Of a stretch of DNA of 64,000 nucleotides, positions 36,568 to 45,829 are shown one piece after another. Positions within the stretch are counted from its first letter, which is position 1. Each line of letters starts with the position of its first letter. Under the pieces are notes generated by a model. That model had not been told where the DNA came from. It worked only from the letters and a program-made list of their open reading frames with translations, and made no database searches. Source of the DNA: Alloalcanivorax balearicus MACL04 (GTDB taxonomy: Bacteria > Pseudomonadota > Gammaproteobacteria > Pseudomonadales > Alcanivoracaceae); NCBI RefSeq assembly GCF_025532145.1, contig NZ_ARXS01000006.1:124001-188000 (forward strand), written 5' to 3'. The position numbers and the translations under genes were made by a program.

Positions 36568-36640
36568 GATTCGCGAGCAAGCTCGCTTCCCACAGCGGCT
36601 CCGTAGTCCTCTCTGTGGGAAGCGAGCTTGCTCGCGAATT
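36568..36640. repeat. REP pair, CGAGC/GCTCG stem type
   Basis: Facing units GATTCGCGAGCAAGCTCGCT (then TCCCACAG) and its mirror (CTGTGGGAAGCGAGCTTGCT then CGCGAATT). It is the only complete pair with the GAGC/GCTC stem; the unit at 5876 has the same stem. Located between codA and the MATE gene. Confidence 0.92.
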
Positions 36641-36697
36641 GGGCTTGCCGAAAACTGTCGGACAGCGACAACCTGACTCTCAACCCTTGACCGATCC

Positions 36698-38041
36698 GTG
36701 CAATCACAGTCTCTGACCCGCCAAATATGGCAACAAACCTGGCCGATGACCCTGGGCGTGATGTCGCTGCTGGGGTTCAATCTGGTGGACAGCGTTTTTG
36801 TCGCCCGCCTGGGCACCGAGCCGCTGGCGGCGCAGTCGTTCACCTTCCCACTGGTGTTTCTCAGCATTGGCGTGCAGGTCGGCGTGGGCATCGCCATCGC
36901 CGCGCTGATCTCTCGCGCCATCGGCGCCGGCGAATCGCACCGGGCCGGACGTCTGGGATTGCTGGTGCTGGCCGGTGGTGGCGGGCTGATGGCGTTGTTG
37001 CTGGCGCTGCTGTGGCTGGTGCAGGAGCCGGCTTTCTCTCTGCTGGGCGCCAGTGAGTCGATTCGTGAGCTGATCCGGCCATTCTGGACCGTGCAGGTGG
37101 TGGCTTCCTGGCTGGGCGCCCTGGCGTACTTTGGTTACAGCCTGTTTCGGGCGCACGGTAATACCCGTTTTCCCGGCACCATGATGGTGGTCACCAGCCT
37201 GATCAACCTGTGTCTGGACCCGTTACTGATCTTCGGCATCGGCTCCTGGCCGGGGCTGGGGCTGATCGGCGCCGCCTGGGCGTCTTTGCTGGCGTTTGGC
37301 TGCGGCGTGCTGGCGGTGGCCTGGGCGCTGCGCGGCCGTGGCTGGTTGGAGCGGGTGGGGGCCTGGCGGGAAGCGCGTGCCTCGGCGCTGCCGTTCGCCC
37401 ACATTGCCGGCCCGGCCATGATCAGCCAGTTGATGCCGCCACTGGCCTCGATGCTGGCCACCGGCCTGGTGGCGCGCCTTGGCGAAAGCGCGGTGGCGGC
37501 GTGGGGGCTGACCAGCCGCCTGGAGAGCTTTTCCATCGTCCTGGTGCTGGGCATGACCATGGCGCTGCCGCCCTGGCTGGGCCGTTGTTACGGTGCCGGC
37601 AACTGGGCCGAGGTGGAGCGGCTGATGGCCGGCGCGGCGCGCATGGTGCTGTTTTGGCAGCTGGCGCTGGGCGTGGTCTTCGCCCTGGCGGCACGGCCGC
37701 TGGCGTCGGCATTGGTGGCCAGCGGGGAAGTGCGGGACACCCTTACTATCCTGATTCGCTTCCTGCCGCCCAGTTATGGCCTGCTGGGTGTCTGCATGCT
37801 GGTGGTTTCGGCCAGCAACGCCCTGGGCTGGCCCTGGCGGGCCATGGGGATCTCGTTCCTGCGCCTGTTCGCCTGTTATCTCCCCTTGCTGTGGTTGGGG
37901 TCGGTGCTGGCCGGTTTTACCGGCCTCGCGCTGGGGGCCGCCCTGGGCAATGTATTGGCCGGGGTGATGGCCTGGCGAATGTACCGTGGCGCGGTGGCGG
38001 TAAGGCTTGTGGGTCGGACGTCTGACGTCAGACCTTCTTAA
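36698..38041 (+). CDS. MATE family efflux transporter
   Basis: 447 residues with about twelve membrane helices in two related halves. The start IWQQTWPMTLGVMSLLGFNLVDSVFVARLGTEPLAA is typical of MATE proteins, and the second half (HIAGPAMISQLMPPLASMLATGLVARLGESAVAAWG) repeats this pattern. It exports cationic compounds with Na+ or H+. The start is GTG at 36698, without a visible ribosome-binding site, so it is less certain. The last codons (RTSDVRPS) are encoded by a 21-base repeat shared with two other loci. Confidence 0.9.
   Translation: MQSQSLTRQIWQQTWPMTLGVMSLLGFNLVDSVFVARLGTEPLAAQSFTFPLVFLSIGVQVGVGIAIAALISRAIGAGESHRAGRLGLLVLAGGGGLMALLLALLWLVQEPAFSLLGASESIRELIRPFWTVQVVASWLGALAYFGYSLFRAHGNTRFPGTMMVVTSLINLCLDPLLIFGIGSWPGLGLIGAAWASLLAFGCGVLAVAWALRGRGWLERVGAWREARASALPFAHIAGPAMISQLMPPLASMLATGLVARLGESAVAAWGLTSRLESFSIVLVLGMTMALPPWLGRCYGAGNWAEVERLMAGAARMVLFWQLALGVVFALAARPLASALVASGEVRDTLTILIRFLPPSYGLLGVCMLVVSASNALGWPWRAMGISFLRLFACYLPLLWLGSVLAGFTGLALGAALGNVLAGVMAWRMYRGAVAVRLVGRTSDVRPS
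38013..38033. repeat. 21-base palindromic repeat, copy 1
   Basis: The element begins GTCGGACGTC and ends GACGTCAGAC. Positions 38020-38033 (GTCTGACGTCAGAC) are a perfect 14-base palindrome. It lies within the last codons of the MATE gene. Related copies are at 61805-61825 (minus) and 62843-62863. Confidence 0.7.
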
Positions 38042-38147
38042 CCAATTCGTCGTCTTTTGCACTTGGCAGACCCGCCGGTATGGGGAACAGTATTCGGATG
38101 CCTGTTGGCGTATCACAAGAACATAAGAAAGAGCACAAGGAGAGACC

Positions 38148-39497
38148 ATGAACCTGAGATCCGCGATTCGAGCCCCTCTGGCCGCCGCCGTGCTGTTGGC
38201 GGGCACTGCTGTTCATGCCGCCGATGCCGGTCTGGTGGAACGGGTGCAGCAGCTGGCCGAAGCTCAGAGTGGCGAACTGGAAAAGACCTTCAAGCATCTG
38301 CACGCCAATCCGGAGCTGGGTTTCCACGAAACCGAGACCGCCGCCATGGTGGCCAAGCGTCTCAACAAGCTTGGGTATAAGGTGCATACCGGTATCGGCG
38401 GTACCGGCATCGCCGCGGTGCTTGAGAACGGTGACGGTCCGGTGGTCATGTTCCGCAGCGACATGGATGCGCTGCCGGTGAAGGAAGACACCGATCTGCC
38501 TTATGCCAGTGACAAGCAGGTGACCCTGCCGGACGGCAGCCAGACCTATGTCATGCACGCCTGTGGTCATGACAGCCATGTCAGTTGGTTGTTGGGCATC
38601 GCCCAGGTAATGAAGGAGACCCGCAAGGACTGGTCCGGCACCCTGGTGCTGGTGGCGCAGCCGGCGGAGGAGTTGATCGAAGGCGCCCAGGCCATGGTGG
38701 ACGACGGCCTTTACGACAAGGTGCCGGAGCCGGAATTGCTGATCGCCGCCCACGTCTTCCCGATCTGGGCATCGGGCACGGTGGCGGTGCGTGCCGGTCG
38801 CCGCATGGCCGGCTCCGACGCTCTGGATGTGACCCTGCATGGCGTCGGCGGCCACGGCTCCTCGCCGCAACACACCATTGATCCGGTGGTGCTGGGGGCT
38901 CGTTCGGTGATGGCTTACCAGACCATCGTCAGCCGTAATGTGGATCCGCAACAGCCGGCGGTGTTGACCGTGGGCAGTGTGCAGATCGGTGAGGCCAACA
39001 ATGTGATTCCGGACAACGGCGTGCTCAAGCTGAACCTGCGCTGGTACGAGAAGCCGGTCCGTGAGCAGTTGATCAGTGCGATCAAACGGGAAACCAACGG
39101 TCTGGCCACGGCTGCCGGAGTCCCCGAGGACCGTATGCCGGAATACACCATGAAAGGCTACGCCGAGCCGGTCTATAACGATGAAGCCCTGGTGGACTGG
39201 GCCAAGCCGGTACTGGCCTCGGTGTTGGGTGAGAAGGCGCTGATGCCGGGCTTCCCGCCGGTAATGGGATCCGAGGATTTTCCGCTGCTGGTATCCGGGC
39301 TGGAGAATACCAAGACGCTGTTCATGGAAGTGGGTGGTGGTGCTCCGGACGTGACCAAGGTCTACATGGAAACCGGCAAGTTGCCGCCGCTGAACCACAA
39401 TCCCAAGTTCGAGATCAAGAACCCGGCGCTGGCGATCACCACCGCGGTGAAAGCCGGCAGCATGTTGCTGCTGGATTCGTTGAAGCCGAAGGGCTGA
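38148..39497 (+). CDS. Exported M20-family amidohydrolase/peptidase
   Basis: 449 residues with a signal peptide (MNLRSAIRAPLAAAVLLAGT then AVHA-A). The M20D metal site is visible in order: HACGHDSH, QPAEE and AHVFP. The GVGGHGSSPQHTIDP region belongs to the dimerisation/lid domain. Relatives hydrolyse N-acyl amino acids (aminoacylase/hippurate hydrolase-like) or indole-acetyl conjugates. Here the signal peptide suggests a periplasmic role. AAGGAG precedes the ATG by 5 bases. Substrate cannot be assigned. Confidence 0.92.
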   Translation: MNLRSAIRAPLAAAVLLAGTAVHAADAGLVERVQQLAEAQSGELEKTFKHLHANPELGFHETETAAMVAKRLNKLGYKVHTGIGGTGIAAVLENGDGPVVMFRSDMDALPVKEDTDLPYASDKQVTLPDGSQTYVMHACGHDSHVSWLLGIAQVMKETRKDWSGTLVLVAQPAEELIEGAQAMVDDGLYDKVPEPELLIAAHVFPIWASGTVAVRAGRRMAGSDALDVTLHGVGGHGSSPQHTIDPVVLGARSVMAYQTIVSRNVDPQQPAVLTVGSVQIGEANNVIPDNGVLKLNLRWYEKPVREQLISAIKRETNGLATAAGVPEDRMPEYTMKGYAEPVYNDEALVDWAKPVLASVLGEKALMPGFPPVMGSEDFPLLVSGLENTKTLFMEVGGGAPDVTKVYMETGKLPPLNHNPKFEIKNPALAITTAVKAGSMLLLDSLKPKG

Positions 39498-39518
39498 TCC
39501 CCGGGTCAGCCAAACCCC

Positions 39519-39611
39519 ACTACGAAGCCACTGTAGGAGCTTGCCTGCAAGCGAATTGTTTGGGTCGAAAGCCGATTCGCTTGCAGGCAAGCTCCTACAG
39601 TGGCTTCGTGG
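39519..39611. repeat. REP pair, TTGC/GCAA type with GTAGGAG head
   Basis: Facing units with CACTACGAAGCCACTGTAGG as outer flank; the usual GTGGGAGC head is changed to GTAGGAGC on both arms in a matching way. Located between the convergent M20 and fghA genes. It is the last REP locus of the window. Confidence 0.92.
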
Positions 39612-39644
39612 TCGGGCCCGCGAGCCGCGATCCTGTTTGACCGA

Positions 39645-40496
39645 TCAGGCGCTGCGCAGATGATGCGCGTGATAGCGCAAATGATCGTCAATAAAGCTGG
39701 CGATGAAGAAATAGGAATGGTCGTAACCGGGTTGCATGCGCAATGTCAGCGGCACTTCCGCTTCCTTGCAGGCGGCCTGTAAGGCTTCCGGCCGCAGCTG
39801 TCCGTCCTGGTAGAAATTATCGGCGTCCCCCTGATCAACCATCAGCGCCAGGTTGCTGCCGCGGCTTTTAACCAGCTCACAGGCATCCCATTCCCGCCAG
39901 TTGCTCTGATCCTTACCCAAATATCCGCTGAACGCGAACTCGCCCCAGGGGCACTGACTCGGGTTGCAGATCGGGGCGAACGCGGATACCGAAGTGTAAC
40001 GTCCCGGGTTCTTGAGGGCGCAGATCAAAGCGCCGTGCCCGCCCATGGAGTGGCCGCTAATGGCCGCCTTGCCATTCAGCGGGAAGTGCGCTTCCAGCAG
40101 GGCCGGCAGCTCCCCGGTGACGTAGTCGTACATGTGGTAGTGGCGGTTCCAGGGCGATTCGGTGGCGTTGACATAGAAACCGGCGCCGGAGCCGAAATCA
40201 TAGCGCTCGTGTTCTCCGGGGAGATCGGTGCCACGGGGGCTGGTATCCGGGCAGACGATGGCAATGCCCAGCTCCGCGGCTATGCGCTGGGCGCCGGCTT
40301 TCTGCATGAAGTTTTCGTCGGTGCAGGTGAGTCCGGACAACCACCACAGCAAAGGCACGGACTTTTCTTCCGCCGCTGGTGGCAGGTAGATGGCGAAGAT
40401 CATTTCGCAGTGCAGCGCTTCACTGCGATGCTTGTAGCGTTTCAGCCAGCCGCCGAAGGACTTGGTGGCGGAGATCAGTTCCAGTTCGTCGGACAT
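39645..40496 (-). CDS. fghA: S-formylglutathione hydrolase
   Basis: 283 residues, esterase D/alpha-beta hydrolase. The nucleophile is in SGHSMGGHGALI, the catalytic Asp in DQGDADNFY and the His in PGYDHSYFFI. PLLWWLSGLTCTDENFMQKAG is a strong family signature. It splits S-formylglutathione to formate and glutathione, the last step of formaldehyde detoxification. The ATG at 40496 has GGAG 7 bases upstream. It is downstream of the formaldehyde dehydrogenase gene in the same operon, separated by a long hairpin. Confidence 0.96.
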   Translation of the reverse strand: MSDELELISATKSFGGWLKRYKHRSEALHCEMIFAIYLPPAAEEKSVPLLWWLSGLTCTDENFMQKAGAQRIAAELGIAIVCPDTSPRGTDLPGEHERYDFGSGAGFYVNATESPWNRHYHMYDYVTGELPALLEAHFPLNGKAAISGHSMGGHGALICALKNPGRYTSVSAFAPICNPSQCPWGEFAFSGYLGKDQSNWREWDACELVKSRGSNLALMVDQGDADNFYQDGQLRPEALQAACKEAEVPLTLRMQPGYDHSYFFIASFIDDHLRYHAHHLRSA

Positions 40497-40527
40497 GTTC
40501 TTTCTCCGAAAGATTGCTTGCACGCTC

Positions 40528-40593
40528 CACGCTTGCACGCAAAGACGGTGTGAGCCCCGGGCTTAGCGTGCCAGCGTGTTGCGTGTAAGCGTG
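40528..40593 (-). other. Intercistronic CACGC-rich hairpin, frmA/fghA gap
   Basis: CACGCTTGCACGCAA (40528-40542) pairs with TTGCGTGTAAGCGTG (40579-40593), 15 base pairs with one G-U type mismatch and a 36-base loop. The sequence is made of repeated CACGC/GCGTG blocks and continues to the frmA stop codon. A related structure lies between ahcY and metF. Confidence 0.6.
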
Positions 40594-40603
40594 TGGGCGC
40601 GCC

Positions 40604-41767
<1,164 letters not shown>

Positions 41768-41850
41768 TCAGCCGCTTCCGCGATTATCAGAGGATGCTGG
41801 CAGTGTAGTGCAGCGTGGGGGGGAGGATTAAGGCATTATGGTGCAATTGA

Positions 41851-41870
41851 TTATTGCCTGGGAGCAATAA
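41851..41870. promoter_or_regulatory. Inverted repeat at the LysR gene start
   Basis: TTATTGC-6-GCAATAA, a perfect 7-base inverted repeat. It contains the ribosome-binding TGGGAG in its centre, and its right arm ends on the A of the start codon. ATTGC-N6-GCAAT matches the T-N11-A form of LysR-type sites, so it may be the autoregulatory or operon operator. As RNA it could also fold over the ribosome-binding site. Confidence 0.5.
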
Positions 41871-42742
41871 TGCAGCATTGGGATCGTATCGAGGCGTTCG
41901 TGGAAGTGGTGCGACGCGGGTCCTTTGCCGGTGCCGCCAAGCGATTGGGGGTGTCCAGTTCCCATGTCAGCCGACTGGTGGCACGTCTGGAAACCCAGCT
42001 GGAAACCCAACTCTTGTACCGTACCACCCGGACCTTGCGGCTCACCGATGCGGGTTCGGTGTATTTCGAGCACTGTGCCCAGTTGTTCGACGGCTTCCAG
42101 GAGGCCCTGGCGGCGATTGGTGATTATCAGCAACAACCTTCCGGGGTGCTGCGGCTGACCTGCGCTTCCACCTTCGGTGAGAAGTACATCGCGCCGGTGG
42201 TCAACGACTTCCTCGCGCGTCATAGCCGCTTGCAGGTCCATATGGAGTTCACCAACCGGCGCGTGGATATCGTTGACGAAGGCTTCGATGTGGCGATCCG
42301 CACCGGCGCGCTGCCGGATTCGTCCTTGATCGCCCGGCGCCTGTGTGACCGCCGGGAGTACGTTGTTGGCTCGGCGGAGTATTTCGAACGGCACGCCCGC
42401 CCCCATACCCTGGGGGAACTGGCGGCGCACAATTGCCTGCACGGCTCCCTGGATCATTGGACCTTCGATGTGGAAGGGCAGCATCGCACCCAGCGGGTCC
42501 AGGGCGGCTGGCGCGCCAATTCCGGTCTGGCGCTGCTTGACGCGGTGCGCAAAGGGCTGGGACTGGCGCAGTTACCGGATTACTACGTGGAAGAGGATCT
42601 GGCCTCCGGGCGGCTGGTGTCCGTGTTGGATCAATACGCGTGCGGCCACACCGCGGTGTGGGTGGTTTATCCCCGTCATCGACACTTGTCGCCCAAGGTG
42701 CGTCAATTCGTCGATTTCCTCATCGAGAACCGGATTCGCTAG
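41870..42742 (+). CDS. LysR-family regulator, probable formaldehyde operon regulator
   Basis: 290 residues. The N-terminal winged helix-turn-helix is typical (MQHWDRIEAFVEVVRRGSFAG, then AKRLGVSSSHVSRLVARLE) and the substrate-binding domain runs from about 90 to the end. It is divergent from frmA-fghA. In P. aeruginosa the LysR protein GfnR sits beside adhC-fghA and activates them, and this gene is probably its counterpart by position. An inverted repeat at the start codon is a candidate binding site. Confidence 0.85.
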   Translation: MQHWDRIEAFVEVVRRGSFAGAAKRLGVSSSHVSRLVARLETQLETQLLYRTTRTLRLTDAGSVYFEHCAQLFDGFQEALAAIGDYQQQPSGVLRLTCASTFGEKYIAPVVNDFLARHSRLQVHMEFTNRRVDIVDEGFDVAIRTGALPDSSLIARRLCDRREYVVGSAEYFERHARPHTLGELAAHNCLHGSLDHWTFDVEGQHRTQRVQGGWRANSGLALLDAVRKGLGLAQLPDYYVEEDLASGRLVSVLDQYACGHTAVWVVYPRHRHLSPKVRQFVDFLIENRIR

Positions 42743-42779
42743 CGCCAATCCCTGGCGGTTTGCCCGTCCTTGTTCCGCG

Positions 42780-43247
42780 TTAGTGATGCATGGCGAAGGA
42801 GATGGATTCCGGGTGGCTCAATTTGAGGAAATCCCCCATGCCCATCTTGATCACTTCCGTATGGGAGCCGGCGTTGAACGCCAGCCAATCCTGCTTGAGC
42901 AGGCTTTCATCAATGAAGACGCGCATGTCGTAAAGGGTGCCGAACGGCGGCTCGCCACCCACTTCACAGAGCGGAAAGCGGTCCCTGAACTGGTCTTCCC
43001 GGGCCAGTGACAGGTGGCGGGCGCCCAGGGCCTGGCGCAGACGATCCGGGTCCACGTATTCATTGGCAGACAACAGGGCCATGGCCAGTTCGCCATCCAC
43101 GGACACGATCACCGTTTTCGCCATGTGATCACCAGGGATGTGCGTGGATTGCGCGGTCTGCGCCGCGGTGGCGGTGGGGGGATGGTTGTAGCAGTGGTAG
43201 TTCACCTGGTTGCGGTCAAGCAACTCGGTCAAAGCGCGTACGGCCAT
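42780..43247 (-). CDS. YbaK/EbsC-family aminoacyl-tRNA deacylase-like protein
   Basis: 155 residues of the YbaK/ProX/INS editing-domain fold, starting AVRALTELLDRNQVNYHCY. The conserved lysine is in DHMAKTVIVSVDG, and the GGEPPFGTL and FNAGSHTEVIKM stretches match the family. Such proteins hydrolyse mischarged tRNAs, although some members have other roles. An excellent ribosome-binding site, AGGAGG, lies 6 bases before the ATG. The gene stands alone between the LysR regulator and metF. Confidence 0.88.
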   Translation of the reverse strand: MAVRALTELLDRNQVNYHCYNHPPTATAAQTAQSTHIPGDHMAKTVIVSVDGELAMALLSANEYVDPDRLRQALGARHLSLAREDQFRDRFPLCEVGGEPPFGTLYDMRVFIDESLLKQDWLAFNAGSHTEVIKMGMGDFLKLSHPESISFAMHH

Positions 43248-43404
43248 GATGCACCTCCTGCCGGTAGCGAAAACCGTGTTTCATCCAGAATAGGAAGGGC
43301 GGGCCGGCGGGGAAAATACCGTTGGGCTATATGGGCATATCGGCATACAACCATGGGGTATGAGCCCGGGAGGGCGGCCGAAGCCGCCCGGGGGCGGGGC
43401 GGGA

Positions 43405-44232
43405 TTACAGGCCCAGGTTGTCCAGAATACGCAGGCTCGCCTGGGACTGGTTCATGGTGTAAAAGTGCAGGCCCGGCGCGCCCATGGCCAGCAGGCGCTC
43501 GCACAAGCGGGTCACCACTTCCTCGCCGAAGGCCTTTACCGCTTGTTCGTCGTCCTTGATATCGTCCAGCTTGCTGCGCAGCCAGCGTGGAATGTCGGCG
43601 CCGCAGACGCCGGAAAAGCGGATCAGATTGGCCACATTGAGGATCGGCATGATGCCCGGGTAGACCGGAGCGTCGCAGCCGGTGCGCCGCAGGGCGTCCA
43701 TGTAGTAGCCGTAGGCGTCGGCGTTATAGAAGTATTGGGTCAGCCCGCTGTTGGCGCCGGCATCGATCTTGCGCTTGAAGTGAGCGATGTCGTCTTCGAA
43801 GCTGCGCGCCTGTGGGTGCATTTCCGGATAGGCGGCCACTTCCAGAGTGAAATGGTTGCCGGTTTCCTCGCGGATCAGACGGACCAGGTCATCGGCGTAT
43901 TTCACTTCGCTTTGCGCATAGCCCATGCCCGAGGGCAGATCGCCACGCAAGGCGACGATACGGCGCACGCCGCTGTCACGGTAACCGCGCACCAACTCCA
44001 GGATTTCCTCCCGGCTCTGACCGATGCAGCTCAGGTGCGGCGCGGTATCGGCGTGCTGCTCGCGCAGTTTGTCGACCATTTCACGGGTGTTGTCACGGGT
44101 GGAGCCGCCGGCGCCGAAGGTGCAGGAAAAAAACGCCGGCTTCTTCGCCAGCAGTTTTTGCTGTGTGGTCAGCAGTTTGGTACGTCCTTCATCCGTTTTC
44201 GGCGGGAAGAACTCGAAACTGATGCGTTTCAT
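43405..44232 (-). CDS. metF: 5,10-methylenetetrahydrofolate reductase
   Basis: 275 residues, TIM-barrel flavoprotein, starting MKRISFEFFPPKTDEG. It contains TFGAGGSTRDNT near residue 47 and ALRGDLPSGMGY, which contact FAD/folate. MetF makes methyl-THF for methionine synthase. The ATG at 44232 was chosen as the family start; a longer frame to 44274 would include hairpin sequence. It follows ahcY after 93 bases holding alternative stem-loops. The upstream SAH riboswitch probably controls it together with ahcY. Confidence 0.96.
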   Translation of the reverse strand: MKRISFEFFPPKTDEGRTKLLTTQQKLLAKKPAFFSCTFGAGGSTRDNTREMVDKLREQHADTAPHLSCIGQSREEILELVRGYRDSGVRRIVALRGDLPSGMGYAQSEVKYADDLVRLIREETGNHFTLEVAAYPEMHPQARSFEDDIAHFKRKIDAGANSGLTQYFYNADAYGYYMDALRRTGCDAPVYPGIMPILNVANLIRFSGVCGADIPRWLRSKLDDIKDDEQAVKAFGEEVVTRLCERLLAMGAPGLHFYTMNQSQASLRILDNLGL

Positions 44233-44251
44233 AGAAAACTCGCTTCGCGAG

Positions 44252-44312
44252 GCATACACGCCAGCACGCAACACGCTGACACGCTTTCTTGGCGTGTATG
44301 CGTGTCAGCGTG
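44252..44312 (-). other. Intercistronic CACGC-rich alternative stem-loops, ahcY/metF gap
   Basis: GCATACACGCC (44252-44262) pairs exactly with GGCGTGTATGC (44291-44301). CACGCTGACACGC (44272-44284) pairs exactly with GCGTGTCAGCGTG (44300-44312). The two helices share two bases and interleave, so they compete or form a pseudoknot. The blocks resemble those at 40528-40593. Confidence 0.6.
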
Positions 44313-44325
44313 CCGCGTGGAAGCC

Positions 44326-45714
44326 TTAGTACTTGTAATGATCCGGCTTGTACGGGCCGTCGACGCTGACGCCGATGTAGCCGGCCTGCTCGGCGGTCAG
44401 CCTGGTCACCACGCCACCAAAGCCCTGCACCATGTACATGGCCACTTCTTCGTCGAGATGCTTGGGCAGCACTTCCACCTTCAGCATCTTTTCCTTCACC
44501 GCGTCGGAATGGTTGGCGTAGCCCTGATCGAACAAGTACATCTGCGCCAGTACCTGGTTGGCGAAGGAGCCGTCCATGATCCGGCTGGGGTGGCCGGTGG
44601 CGTTGCCCAGGTTCACCAGGCGGCCTTCGGAAAGCAGCAACAGAAAGTCGCCCTCCGCTTTGTCGCGCCATACCTTATGGACCTGCGGCTTCACTTCTTC
44701 CCATTCCCAGGTCTTGCGCATGAAGGCGGTGTCCACTTCATTGTCGAAGTGGCCGATGTTGCACACCACCGCGCCTTTCTTCAGAGCCTTGAGCATGTTG
44801 GCGTCACAGACGTTGAAGTTACCGGTGGTGGTGACCAGCAGATCGGTGTTGCCGAGCAGGTCGCTATTGATGGAGGCGGCGGTGCCGTCGTTGACGCCGT
44901 TTTTATAAGCACTCACCACTTCAAAGCCGTCCATGCAGGCCTGCATGGCGCAGATCGGGTCGACCTCGGTCACTTTGACGATCATGCCTTCCTGGCGCAG
45001 GGACTGGGCGGACCCCTTGCCCACGTCACCGTAGCCCACCACCAGTGCTTTCTTGCCGGAGAGCAGGTGATCGGTGCCGCGTTTGATGGCGTCGTTGAGC
45101 GAATGACGACAACCGTACTTGTTGTCGTTCTTGCTCTTGGTGACGGAGTCGTTCACGTTCACCGCCGGTACCTTGAGGGTGCCTTTCTTGAGCATGTCAT
45201 ACAGACGATGCACGCCGGTGGTGGTCTCCTCGGTGATGCCGTGGATGTTATTCAGCATCTCCGGGTAAGTGTCGTGAATATAGGCGGTCAGGTCACCGCC
45301 GTCGTCCAGGATCATGTTGGCGTCCCACAGATTGCCGTCGCCGTCGCGGCAGGTCTGTTCGATGCACCACATGTACTCTTCCTCGGTTTCGCCCTTCCAG
45401 GCGAACACCGGTACGCCGGAGGCGGCGATGGCGGCGGCGGCGTGATCCTGGGTGGAAAAGATGTTGCAGCTGGACCAGCGCACTTCCGCGCCCAGTTCCT
45501 TCAACGTTTCGATCAACACCGCGGTCTGGATGGTCATGTGAATGCAGCCGATGATACGGGCACCTTTCAGCGGCTGATCGGCACGATACTTGGCGCGGAT
45601 CGCCATCAGTGCCGGCATTTCGGTTTCCGCGATCTCGATTTCCGAACGGCCCCATTGGGCCAGGGAAATATCCGCGACCTTGTAATCCTGCAACGCTTCC
45701 GGTTGTGCGTTCAT
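44326..45714 (-). CDS. ahcY: S-adenosylhomocysteine hydrolase
   Basis: 462 residues. The NAD-binding motif is [13 protein letters not shown], substrate-site residues include [13 protein letters not shown] and [16 protein letters not shown], and the C terminus KPDHYKY is diagnostic. The enzyme splits SAH into homocysteine and adenosine and relieves inhibition of methyltransferases. The ATG at 45714 has GGAG 8 bases upstream. It lies just downstream of an SAH riboswitch, between metK and metF, so it is in a methyl-cycle cluster and should rise when SAH accumulates. Confidence 0.98.
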   Translation of the reverse strand: MNAQPEALQDYKVADISLAQWGRSEIEIAETEMPALMAIRAKYRADQPLKGARIIGCIHMTIQTAVLIETLKELGAEVRWSSCNIFSTQDHAAAAIAASGVPVFAWKGETEEEYMWCIEQTCRDGDGNLWDANMILDDGGDLTAYIHDTYPEMLNNIHGITEETTTGVHRLYDMLKKGTLKVPAVNVNDSVTKSKNDNKYGCRHSLNDAIKRGTDHLLSGKKALVVGYGDVGKGSAQSLRQEGMIVKVTEVDPICAMQACMDGFEVVSAYKNGVNDGTAASINSDLLGNTDLLVTTTGNFNVCDANMLKALKKGAVVCNIGHFDNEVDTAFMRKTWEWEEVKPQVHKVWRDKAEGDFLLLLSEGRLVNLGNATGHPSRIMDGSFANQVLAQMYLFDQGYANHSDAVKEKMLKVEVLPKHLDEEVAMYMVQGFGGVVTRLTAEQAGYIGVSVDGPYKPDHYKY

Positions 45715-45741
45715 TGCTCTCTCCATTCGTGGTTAGCGAAT

Positions 45742-45814
45742 GGGCGCCGTTGAAAATGTCGCGCCGTTCCCCCGAGCCTCGCGGCCCTCGCCGCTGCAGC
45801 GCCCCTCGGGGGAG
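45742..45814 (-). promoter_or_regulatory. SAH riboswitch upstream of ahcY-metF
   Basis: Read on the minus strand, the stretch holds CCCCGAGGGGCGCTGCA, then GAGGCTCGGGG, then TCAACGGCGCCC. P1 is CCCCGAG with CTCGGGG and the second helix is GGGCGC with GCGCCC, both exact. The conserved blocks GAGG-R-GCGCUGCA, AGGCUCG and AACGGCGC match the SAH riboswitch family known from proteobacterial ahcY genes. SAH binding turns expression on. The AACGGCGC block occurs twice, 14 bases apart, an unusual detail. Confidence 0.94.
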
Positions 45815-45829
45815 TGGCGGAGTCCGTCG

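Noticed and set aside
2391-39611. CRISPR array or insertion-sequence ends
   Set aside because: The repeated palindromes are unevenly spaced, in gaps between many genes, and without spacers or transposase; they are REP elements.
43360-45753. 797-codon open frame on the plus strand opposite metF and ahcY
   Set aside because: It is the antisense shadow of two clear genes, rich in His/Gln/Val as expected from such a shadow, with no domain recognised.
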